From positions 1-36,671 of the forward strand of contig CAJNOQ010001054.1 in NCBI GenBank assembly GCA_905250885.1: 36,671 bases of DNA. The letters are read 5' to 3'. The notes under the pieces were generated by a model, which worked only from the letters and a program-made list of their open reading frames with translations, was not told where the DNA came from and did no database searches. Origin of the DNA: Didymodactylos carnosus. Lineage: Eukaryota > Rotifera > Eurotatoria > Philodinida > Philodinidae. Positions 1 through 9,782 of the stretch are shown in pieces. The position numbers were made by a program, and so were the translations under genes. Position 1 is the first letter of the stretch; each line of letters opens with the position of its first letter.

Positions 1-131
1 GAAAGTCGTAATAGTAGCCCCTTCATAATACACCCCCCCTAAAAATTTTGAACACTCGGACAGTTTAGAAGCCCCGGAGGCTTCTATTATGGGAGGGGGG
101 GGGGGGTATCTACTTATTTCGTTTACTCTAT
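1..131. repeat. Homopolymer C/G tracts with short hairpin
   Basis: A C7 run near position 50 and a G12 run at 95-106 flank a perfect 8-bp stem (TAGAAGCC at 66-73, GGCTTCTA at 79-86, loop CCGGA). This is the only strongly GC-skewed spot in an AT-rich window. It looks like a decayed repeat end. No coding potential is seen. Confidence 0.5.
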
Positions 132-317
132 AGGTGGCTTGCAACAAGGATTTCCTGAGATCCCCTCCAGAAAGACTCCAAAGGATTCACAATTTTTTGT
201 CAAACAGACACTGCCATTCGACGCAGCGCATTGAATTGACCAAAACAACCAAAAAGTTCTTTTTACGTCTCTTGGCGGCTGAGCTATAAGTACAAACTTT
301 CTTGTTGCAAGTCACCT
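132..317. mobile_element. 186-bp MITE-like element with 17-bp terminal inverted repeats
   Basis: The left end AGGTGGCTTGCAACAAG (132-148) and the reverse complement of 301-317 (AGGTGACTTGCAACAAG) agree at 16 of 17 bases. The interior has no reading frame. The size and near-perfect ends fit a non-autonomous DNA element, but no clear target-site duplication is visible and the superfamily is unknown. Confidence 0.55.
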
Positions 318-1547
318 CTTTAATGTTAAAAAATGAATATTCTTTCACTATCTTTTCTCCTAGGATTTTACTTAATTTGCCGACTATGTTTCACAAAGAA
401 TGGAAAGTTGCTGAAGTTTAAGAATCAGTTAATGCCACAGGCGAAACGCAGTATTTTATTTATGAGAAAGCGTATCTGGAAATAAATCTTTCGTTAGATT
501 CTTTTTTACCGAAGAACTGTGTACCAAGAGGCCCGTGGACAATGCTACAGCTGATGACTATTGGGTGATACTGGGTATTCCTCTTCCTTCCTTCTCGATC
601 GATATTGTAATGAAATATTAACTCTTACGGAGTCAAGTCAACTACTAGACTTCGCTCTACCAAACTACACAAGTCTCAATCTCCATCTGCCGTGATTCAG
701 TTGCTTGAACCCACGTTTCGGCATTCAAAATCTGAAGCTTTCTTAGTGGAGAGGAATCTTACCTAAAAAATATTGATGAAGTACACCACGTGCAGGTAGC
801 CGTTTTATTGTCTTTGAAATTATGTTCATTCGATACCTCATCTATAAGAACATGGACCTTAAAATGCTTTTCTTTCTAAGATACAGACCCGACAACTTTA
901 TGTACAAAGGAAGCAATCATTAGTCGGCTTTGTGGATGCAGTTGTTTTGAAATAAGTCTTTCAACCAAAAACTCCAGTAGATATCACTTTCAAGTCAAAG
1001 AGTAATAAGAAAATTGAAATTATTATCTATACTTTAAATTGCGTTGCAAAAGGTTCAACCCAAACATAACCCGACCCTAGGTTAGGATTGGGTTCGGATC
1101 CGACTGAGGTCGCTAGTATCAACTGCCCGCAGATACCAAAAATTTTGGATTAAGTTCATTTTAAAAAATAATTTTGATTAAAACAGTGCATTACCAGTGC
1201 AAACGTCCTGTTTTTGAAAAGGAGCAAATTTGATGTTAATTAGATCGAAGCGGTGTAAATACACTTATAGCTCGGAATGTAGTGTGATCAGTGTGTTAAG
1301 CACTCATGCTATCCACTTTCTACTCCATGACTATTCTCAGAAACATTTTCTGATGCTAAGACTTCCAGGATGTATTCTTCTTGAGTAGTCAAACGTTTCA
1401 CTCTTTTCGAAAGTTTTTAGTCACTTACTCTAACTTCCCCTCCTTCCACATTTTGTATCAAAAAGTACTCTCTGTTCGAAAAATGGCTTAATGATAATAA
1501 TTCTAGTGAAATCTCATTTATACCATCACTAATTTCAAAATACATCG
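318..1547. other. Non-coding stretch, no gene seen
   Basis: Stops are frequent in all frames and no family motif was found. Around 1050-1110 there is a short run of CCCGACC/GGGTTCGG words that partly pair with each other and end in TCGGATCCGA. This is probably repeat debris. Confidence 0.5.
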
Positions 1548-2012
1548 GTATTTTACTTTTCCGAAACGATGACAAAAAGACGTGTGAAGATTAACGCATA
1601 TGATATTCAACAAAGTGATTAAAAAAGAGAGTTTTTTGACACCAAGTATAAATTATAAATGGTGCATTAACGCATGTCTTTTTAACACGAGAATCATTCT
1701 TTAATGTAAATGACAAAAACGTAAGTTAAATAATATTATTAAACTTAATTCACTCGTCCACAATCAAATATTGTTAAGAAATTTAATTCGATAATTCTAT
1801 ACGTATGATATCAATCAGACTATTTGAAAAATAGTCTTGATACTTTTCAAAACATCAAAGAAGTCCGTTTTAAATTGAATAATAATTCTCATGTTGAAAA
1901 GACATACGATGCACCATCTATAACTTGTAGTTGATGTCAAAAAACTTTTTTGTTGAATGCTATATGCACTAACCTTCATGTCTGCTTGTTCTCATTTCGG
2001 AAACGAAGTAAA
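1548..2012. repeat. Imperfect fold-back, arms about 130-150 bp
   Basis: The left arm (about 1548-1705) and right arm (about 1870-2012) are diverged inverted copies. Shared words include CCGAAA, CATAT..ATTCAACAAA, TTTTTTGACA, TATAAATGGTGCAT/TATAGATGGTGCAT and GCATGTCTTTTTAACA/GTATGTCTTTTCAACA. The spacer is about 160 bp with no reading frame. It is best read as an old non-autonomous fold-back element. Confidence 0.6.
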
Positions 2013-3850
2013 ATTAAACTGCTCATTATATAGAAGAGTTGAAGGCTAAAATATTTCTTTGATATCAGTAGATGACTAGTACATTTACGAAAACAAATTT
2101 CAGCCCGTATCTGGTTGTTTTTTACCGAGATACAAAAACTTCAATATTACTGTGACTCCTTCTATAAGCAAACAAAAAAAAAATTTATAACTTTTGAAAG
2201 AAGTCACATGTGTACAAATCCTTTTAGGCTTTTTCATAGAACAATATTCTCTGATGACAAGCTTAATATCATTGAAAACGGAGATAAACGCTTGGGAAGG
2301 TTCCGTTGTAAGCCCACTGAGAGTTATGAATCATGGACAGATCAATATTGATCCATTCTACTTCGAATGAGAATCTTTTTCCTTATTTTCATTTGGTTCC
2401 TATTAGTCACTATTTTCACAAAATAGTTTTACATCATAGAGAAAAATCCTCATGACTAATTTCAAAATCAAACATTTTGTATTTGACTATATTATGTTGG
2501 AGAGAAACAATATTTCTGCTATATTCAAACGGGAAAGGTTCAATAATTTTATTCCTTATGCTATAAAACTATGCTTTTGAAGAACTGTATTAAACACTAG
2601 TAGTACAACCATACTTGATAACATAAGAATATTACTCTTTTCCAGCTTAGTATTTTTACCGCTATTTGAAAAAAAAACTTGAACTCGCAAAGAAAACGTT
2701 GAAAAGTTGCTAATCTTGACACTTTCTTAGTATTTATCGTGTCATGAAGTACAACGCACTTTTAATAAAAATATCAGGTTCAATACGAAGCACAACTTGG
2801 TCTGAAGTTGACAACAAATCAGATATTTTTTTTCGTGTTATATAATAGTATTTTGAGATCACAGTTTTTATTCAAACACTGTTTAAACAGATAGTATTAC
2901 TATCTGTTGTTTAAAAATGAGAAACGTATATGAATATATACACTATTCTTTTGATTATACAGGTTATAGATGATTGAAAAAAGTGTACTTTTTTTTTATC
3001 GAACATCTGTTATAGCTCTTTACCTCTCTTCATAGTTCTTGTTCATATTCTTTCATTTATAATAGTAGATAAACGCGCTGTTAGCTCAAAACTTTGTACT
3101 TACATGTTCTTTTGTTATTAATCATCTGGTGTGTTTGAATGAAAAAGTTTTTCCGCCCAAAAAGAAGTGAACACACGTAGAACAGAACACTTAAACGCAC
3201 ATCTTATTAATTTGTTATTATTATTCATTCACAAAAATTTTCTCAATCTCATCATTTTTCCTACTCTTATTTAATATAGTCTATATCCAATATATGGAGA
3301 AAAGAAATGAAAGAAAAAGTTTTTCATCTCTAGCATTTCTTACAGCAGAACATTCAACGTTCAATAAACAAAAAAGGATCTGTCGACGTTAGAAAAATCA
3401 ACAGAAAGAAAAAGAAAACAGAATACAAAAACTTCCATAAAACCAGTCTGTTATTCAAATTGAATTAGAGAAAAAAAAAGAATATAACACTAATTCTGTG
3501 TGTTTTGCTGAAAACATTAGAGAGAGAAAGACAATTGTAACCTTGATCTGTTGTTGCAAAAAAAGTAGATATAAGAATGCCTTACTATGATTAACAAGAA
3601 TAATCATCAAGTCTTTTTTTAGTGTGAGGGCGTAATCCTGTTGACTATATACGCATTAAATCTTGTATTTCAGGCATTTTTAATGAATATAAAACCGCCC
3701 TGGAATTGTTTGTCTGAATCGAATTAATAAACCGTTCTGGTTCTTCTGATATTGTCTCAATAAATCAAGGAAAATTTAGTCTAATAGTTCAAAATAACAC
3801 TTACGTGGAAAAATTGTCTTTGTTACCATCGTGTTTATCTTACTATTCAT
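2013..3850. other. Non-coding AT-rich stretch
   Basis: The longest open frame is 2115-2351 on +, 78 codons starting at TTG with no recognisable motif or splice context. A purine-rich block lies at about 3290-3560. No gene, RNA or clear repeat is supported. Confidence 0.45.
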
Positions 3851-4160
3851 ACCAAAGGGAAAAACAGACATTGGACTTTTATGAATTTAATGGACTTAGA
3901 TGAACTTTTAAATCTGTTCGAGTCCAAATTCCAATGGGCTTCTATGGGTTTCTAAAGTCAATTAGACTTTATAAATGTTGCAAAGGTCATAAAAGTTCAC
4001 ATACGTCCATCTAAATCCACGCAAATCTCTAAAAGTTGTGCAAGTAGATTCTTAAAACTTCTTCTCTTGTAAATCTCTTGGATTTTAGGGACTTATGTGG
4101 ATTAGATATACTTTGAAAATCCATAATTGAGGTTTAAGTCTACTTTTCCCCTATAGATTC
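3850..4160. repeat. Degenerate repeat patch (TGGACTTAGATGGACTTTTA-like words)
   Basis: Diverged words such as GGACTTTTATG, GGACTTAGATG, AAATCTGTTCGAGTCC, CCATCTAAATCC and TGGATTAGATA recur in both orientations over about 300 bp. This suggests an eroded short-period array or nested fold-back. The unit length cannot be fixed by eye. Confidence 0.35.
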
Positions 4161-4479
4161 ATATAGAATGATGTAGATAATTTCGATTAAAAACGGCATG
4201 AATATCGCGATCAAGAGTTTACAAAAATGAGAAAGATTCTCAATATTTCTAATATAAAGAAAGTCATGTGATTTTAAAAAAAGGAAATTTTTCCTATCCT
4301 TTTAACGGATAAAAAGCTTTTGATTTTTTAGCAGATCATATACACCGACAAAATTTTCTAAATTCGACGATATCAAAGAGCGAATTGATGGCTTTTCATA
4401 GAAATAATAATAAATGTATACAGTATATATGAATAATTGTCTAACATCTATAGAGTACTGAGGGGCGTAACACAAAATG

Positions 4480-5880
4480 CCTTAAATTAAGCTGCCATTT
4501 ACTGGCTGTTAACGAATCATAAGCGAAAAACTTTTTTTAGACTTTTTTCAACGTTAGCGGACCATTGTTTGATGAACGTTTCACAAAGAAGTCTTATTTC
4601 TGACTTTCTTCCTCAAAAATACTTTTTTTGCCATTTTTTTATTTTTTCGGTTTTTTAATCTTTGGTATCACTTAGCACTAATTCTAACCCCAAGGTACTA
4701 TCTTTAGTACCAAACCCAGGGAGGGCTACTTCTTCTAATCAGGTTTCGTTGAATTCTATATAGGAAGAAGGGAAGTTCTAAGTTATTAGAAGAGAAATGT
4801 ATCCTACCAGTGATAGCAACAGAGGTTAATGACTTGCCGACTAAACGGCGTGAAAACGGGAGCTATTAACGGAATATTTTTTCACCAATATAAAACGATC
4901 CGATTATGGCCTACCATCTGGATTCCATTCTGTAACACCAGTAATCGATCTGTTTTTAGATCGTTAATAGACGTTCCTGGAACTAGCAGTTTATGATAAC
5001 GTTAACGGACCGTCTTTATACCGTTTTTACATCATTAACGGATCATTTTTTTGGGTGATGGTTAATGGCCGGTTCGCAGATACCCAGGACGTCGAAAATG
5101 GTGTAATTAATGGCCAATTATGTTTTTAATTTAAAAAGATTAAAGACCTTCTAATAATAAACATTTGATAGACATTAATAGACATTTAAATGGCATTATT
5201 TGGCCGTTTTTTGCCATTATAATTGGGAATATTTTAATGCCTTAAAGTAACATTTATTTAAATGGCAAAAAATGGTCTAAAATAGATGAGCGTTACAGTA
5301 AAACCAAACTAGACGGCGTCGTTTTAATTGATACCGTCAAAACTACTATTTACCAAATTTTCTCCATTTAATGTCTTCTGAAGCCTGAGGTACTATCACC
5401 CGTATCCACCTCAGAACGCTTCCTCGAGACAAGTTTCTATGACTCGGACAATTGAAGAAGAGAAAAATTCTAAATTTCTTTATATTAGAAAAATCAGTAT
5501 CATTTATACTAGTCATGATGGCAAAATAAAACGGCGAATAGCTTGATGACCCTAAACTGGCTGTTAAATGCCAGTTTATGACTAGTTTTTTGTCATTTTG
5601 AAATGGAAAAAAAAGCTGCCTCAAAACGGACATTTAACAGGCACATTTATTTGATATTAGTTAACGGTCTGATAAATGGACAAAAATGTCATTTAATGGT
5701 GTCCGAAGAATGACATTTTTTCGGACATTGACTGTAATCTAACATTGTTTTCATCGTTATTGCAAAGTCAAAAAAAAGTCATTATAACGACTGTTAAATA
5801 TCAGTTTTTATTTGATTTTTACACAATTAACAGATCATTTTTCGTCCACCTGGATAACAGACCGTTAACACACTAGTATA
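4480..5880. repeat. Zone of degenerate TTAACGG/ATGGCC repeats
   Basis: Words of the type GTTAACGGACCG, ATTAACGGATCATTTTT, TTAATGGCC, CATTTAATGG and their complements recur over 1.4 kb. One pair is clear as a direct repeat: about 4988-5055 and about 5778-5845 share the order ATAACG..GTTAA..TTTTTAC..ATTAAC.GATCATTTTT. The zone covers the only weak open frame here (5346-5633, minus), which has no protein features. It is probably a satellite-like or nested repeat region. Confidence 0.5.
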
Positions 5881-5891
5881 AATGACCTGGG

Positions 5892-6011
5892 AACTTAAGC
5901 ATATCTTACACTTAGATTAATATGAAACTATATCATTGACTTAAGATTTTATGTGATACGGATCCCCATCTTTAACTTGATCTTAATTTAACTTTAAGAT
6001 ATACTTAAGTT
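5892..6011. mobile_element. 120-bp hairpin/MITE-like element
   Basis: AACTTAAGCATATCTTA (5892-5908) and the reverse complement of 5995-6011 (AACTTAAGTATATCTTA) match at 16 of 17 bases. The interior is partly self-complementary. The right end runs into the stop codon of the minus-strand orphan exon at 6011-6170, so the element may supply that stop. Confidence 0.5.
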
Positions 6012-6170
6012 TATAGCTTCTCGATCATTTCAACAAATTTTTTAAATTCTTTTAAAAATTCATCACCATCGTCTGGTTTTACTTGGTAACATTGCTGCAA
6101 TATAAGTTTTCTCTCTTTCTCACGTAATGTAAAATATGTAACTGAGTGTCGCCATTCTCTACTTGATAAA
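6011..6170 (-). pseudogene. Orphan 3' exon, unidentified protein
   Basis: On the minus strand an AG acceptor behind a T8 tract (AG at 6172-6171) opens one partial codon and then 52 residues ending at TAA 6013-6011. The peptide is well formed, charged and helical: it reads SSREWRHSVTYFTL, then LREKERKLILQQCYQ, then a DDGDEFLKEFKKFVEMIEKL tail. No upstream exon in a compatible phase was found before the CCDC6 start, which lies on the other strand less than 200 bp away. It may be the last exon of a dispersed gene, a truncated gene copy, or chance. I do not recognise the family. An AATAAA on this strand lies about 200 bp downstream, near 5808. Confidence 0.4.
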
Positions 6171-6367
6171 CTTTAAAAAAAATGCTATATATAGAGGAAA
6201 TCTACTTTTTTTCTACTAGTTGGCCTTTCTAAACCAATCATATAGTATCCGACTATCGTATAATTTTACCACTGCTGCTATGCTTATTTATACTTGTAAA
6301 TAGTCATAAATCGGCTGTTATTTTTTACTTGAAATATTTCAATATAAACTTTTCCTTTCCACTTATC

Positions 6368-7996
6368 ATGATCGATAGTGGTTTTGAAAGTGATCGTAGT
6401 ATGGATCGTAGTAATTCGATTGATAATAACTCTAAACTATCATCATCATCGTCAGTATCCTCTCTATCAAAAATTCCTCCGTTATCAACGTTTTATTCGT
6501 CTAATGAACAATTACAAAACCGTGTTGATTCACTTTTACAAGAAAATCATGTTTTAAAAATTGAATTAGACATGTATAAATTACGTTTGAAATCTACTCT
6601 GTCTAATATTGAAAATTTAAAAAAATCAACATTCATAAAACATTTGGAATCTGAACAAGAGGAAGAATATCGTAGTAATATATTGTTTAAACAAATCAAT
6701 GAATTAAATTTAGATATACAGAATGAAAAACAACAACAACAAAGTAAATATCATCAATCTTCTGTATAAAACCATTTATCCTAAATCTAAGGTATTCATT
6801 TAACTTCCTGGCATTTGTCACACCGATTGTGACTAAGAAACAAATTATCAAATAAATTTTTTTTAATCCTTTAACCAGTGTCGATGGGAAGAAGTAAAGG
6901 ATCATTTCTATCTGTTCTTATTATTTGTTAGATACGTCGATGATCACCAGTGACAAAGGTCAAAATCAACAACTACGAGAAGATGATGTTAAAAAATTAT
7001 TAAAACAAGAACAAGAAGAATTAGTAGTGAAATTAAGTAGTAAAATTAAATATTTAGAAGCTGATATGAAACAAAAACAACAACAATTAGATTATTTACA
7101 ACATGACAAATGTAATTTAGAAAATAAACTGGAACAAAATGAAGAAAAATTAGTGAATAAATTAATTAAACAATTAAATAAACTTGAAATTGAAAAACAT
7201 TTATTACAAGATAAATTAAATGAAAAATATGGCGAACCAACAACGATGTCATGTTCGTCATGTTCATCATTAATAGTCGATGATAGTGTACCAGTGCCTC
7301 TAATAACAAAACGAAAAGATAATCAAAGACGATTAAAACTGGAAAAATTTTTGAATAAAACAAAAATCATTCAACAAGAACCACAGGACACCAAAGAAAA
7401 ACAAAGGTGCTAGAGATAATTACTATTTCTTACTGAGGAGAATTTTGTCCTTTACTTCAAAATATAAACTAATCTGATTTTAACCTTCATATATTTTCTT
7501 ATTTAGAGAAGATTCTGTTGACAATGGAAATGCTGATGAATTAGAGTCTGAAGTTGAACGCTTAAAAACCGAAATAACTGATTTATTACAAATACATCGT
7601 AAACATTTAGAAATTCATGCTAAACAAGAATGTGAAATGCGTGCAGAAAATATGTTGCTGTCTCGTCGTTTACAATATGAAACTGATCGTCGTCAATCAA
7701 TGTATCATTCATTGTCAGAAAGTGAAGCATCATTGGAAATAAATGATGAACATTTTATTAATACACAAGATCATCGAAAAAATTCTCTAAATAGTTTATA
7801 TCATCAACAACAACCTTATCGAAATCGCACCGTATCAAGTCCCATAAGTGATTGTAGTACTGCAGCTGTGACAATGGAACGTTCATCATCATGGCAACGA
7901 GGAGTGACGAATTCAAACGATAGACGTCAGAGTCTTATACAACCGTTACATAATGCCATGGACTCGAATGGATCGATTCATTCATTGAAAAAGTAG
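6368..7996 (+). CDS. CCDC6: Coiled-coil domain-containing protein 6 (CCDC6) homologue
   Basis: Three exons, 6368-6743, 6932-7406 and 7507-7996, join in frame to give 446 residues (human about 474). The start ATG at 6368 begins MIDSGFESD, like the acidic/Ser N-terminus of human CCDC6. Residues about 55-300 are a long coiled coil. It carries the family's internal repeats: NRVDSLLQENHVLKIELDMYK, then three blocks built around EQEEE..NILFKQI, EQEELVVKLSSKI and NEEKLVNKLIKQLNKLE. The conserved tail LSESEASLEINDE and RTVSSPI (about 391-397) follow. The long proline-rich C-terminus of vertebrate CCDC6 is missing. In mammals it is a cytosolic/nuclear phosphoprotein scaffold in the DNA-damage response and a fusion partner of RET; its role here is inferred only by homology. 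Introns are 188 and 100 bp. Confidence 0.93.
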
Positions 7997-8148
7997 AAAC
8001 AATTTTCGAATAGATGTTGTGCAATATATTTCATGTTGGGTTTTTTGTATATAGAAAACTTGTCACAGATAGACAAAGTATCTCTGTTTTGTGCTACCAG
8101 AGATGACTCGAGGAGACAGATCTATCTTGTAGAATCGACAAATGCTAC

Positions 8149-8154
8149 AATAAA
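8149..8154 (+). other. Likely polyadenylation signal of CCDC6
   Basis: AATAAA lies about 150 bp after the CCDC6 stop codon, the first canonical hexamer on that strand. Confidence 0.45.
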
Positions 8155-8159
8155 ATATT

Positions 8160-9600
8160 GGGTGAACATGTTTTCGATACGATAAAATTTGAAACCAAAA
8201 CTTATTGATATATAGAAGATTTCTGCAGATCATTAAACACAATATAGACTATTGCGATACTCCTCTGCTCATTCACAAACAAAGAAAGAGAACAGTTGAA
8301 ATCTGTCTTTTTTTCGCCTAAATGAACTTTAAAAACTTGATTTCATGTCCTGTTAGCCAGAAAATATCAGTAATGTTTCAGATAAGATCAAGACCCAAAT
8401 GATACGCTATTGCTTAAATTTGCAGGTAATATAGTAAATTCGAATAGAAAACTCTACTCTTCTTAGGAACACAGGAAAATACTTATAAATCCAGCAACTA
8501 AAGATTTAACAAAGTAACTCTTTCTTTCGTATATACATAGTCTAGCAGAATAAAGTGTTCTCTTCACAATAAGACCATTTCCGGAGAATTTTAACTGGTT
8601 CTCGTGGAGATATGAGCATCACCGCAATTGCTCTGCAAAAAGTGATCGATAGATGGTTCCAATTCAGTCACGTTATGATCTCTCGAAACAATGATCCGAT
8701 AAAATCTAGATCTTTATCGCAGGTTCTAAACTTTTTTAAAACGTTTTTAATTTCAACTTTCATCTTGAGAAAGTTTTTAGAATCAAAAATCGACTTTTTA
8801 CACAGACTGTTCAGCATTTTTCGAGAATGAAAGCACATTATTTTATTTCTGAGATAGGACCTAAATTATCTGTGATATAACTTTGGGATTGATCGGGTCG
8901 TGGCTCGGACTGGATGAAAGCCGGGGCCTCAGAAAACTCATAGAAGAACATGAAAGACAATTCTATGCAAAATACGTCGATTTTCTTTTTCAGTGTTCTA
9001 TTTCTAAGAAAAATTTGGAAAAAAATCGAATCATTTCGTGGAACAATTGGTTTTTGGAATCAGTGATGCTGATTGCAAGTTAATAAATAATGCTGTAAGT
9101 AGAAAGTTTATGATACGTCTACGTTTTAAGTATACAATAGTTTCTTCTACATCGTTTTCCATATGACAAGATCTGATATGAAATACGCTGTTGTTATAAA
9201 CAAAGATCATTATCATTTATTACAATGTGACACATTTTTACATCTTGTTGAACAACTTAAAATACCTTGAATACCTTAATCAATAGTCATTCTAGAAGAA
9301 TCAGGGAGATATTTTGTTGGAAAAGCAAAAGCAGCTGATGCATAAACTTTGATTAAGTTTTTTGATACTAATTTGTTTTTGATAGGTTTGTACTTTCATC
9401 ACACCAATGTTATTTTGATAGCGATATTTTGGTAAAAATCTACTTTCTAGAAATTATTCTACAGTTATTGAGAGAAAAGTCAGAAGCTAAAATGTATATT
9501 CATTATTATCTGTGAAAAGAGATATTGTTAATTGAAAACAGATTATGACTTTTTATCAGCAATTTTTTCCAATTACAATGTAGACAACTCATATTACTAC
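8160..9600. other. Intergenic stretch between convergent CCDC6 and ZRSR2
   Basis: Two short open stretches on + (8612-8830 and 8883-9083) are richer in G and C than their surroundings, and the second encodes a helical peptide with LGLDESRGLRKLIEEHERQF. Neither shows a family motif or a convincing exon chain. The rest has frequent stops. This is most likely non-coding, with possible repeat or exon remnants at about 8600-9070. Confidence 0.4.
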
Positions 9601-9618
9601 AGAATTTTTCCGTAATAG

Positions 9619-9624
9619 TTTATT
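9619..9624 (-). other. Likely polyadenylation signal of ZRSR2
   Basis: AATAAA on the minus strand lies about 160 bp downstream of the ZRSR2 stop codon. Confidence 0.45.
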
Positions 9625-9782
9625 AATAATCCAAAATAACATAAGAAATTACAGAAAATATACAAAGAGAATACAAGAATTGATTGTATAGTTAAATAAA
9701 TATGAAGCAAACTGACTGACGTTGTCCTTTAACAAAAATATATGTGAATGACTTTTGAAAAACAACAAAAATGACACTCAAT

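Noticed and set aside
2115..2351. 78-codon plus-strand frame
   Set aside because: It begins at TTG, has no motif and lies in a region with no other coding sign.
5346..5633. 95-codon minus-strand frame
   Set aside because: It lies wholly in the degenerate TTAACGG repeat zone and has no protein signature.
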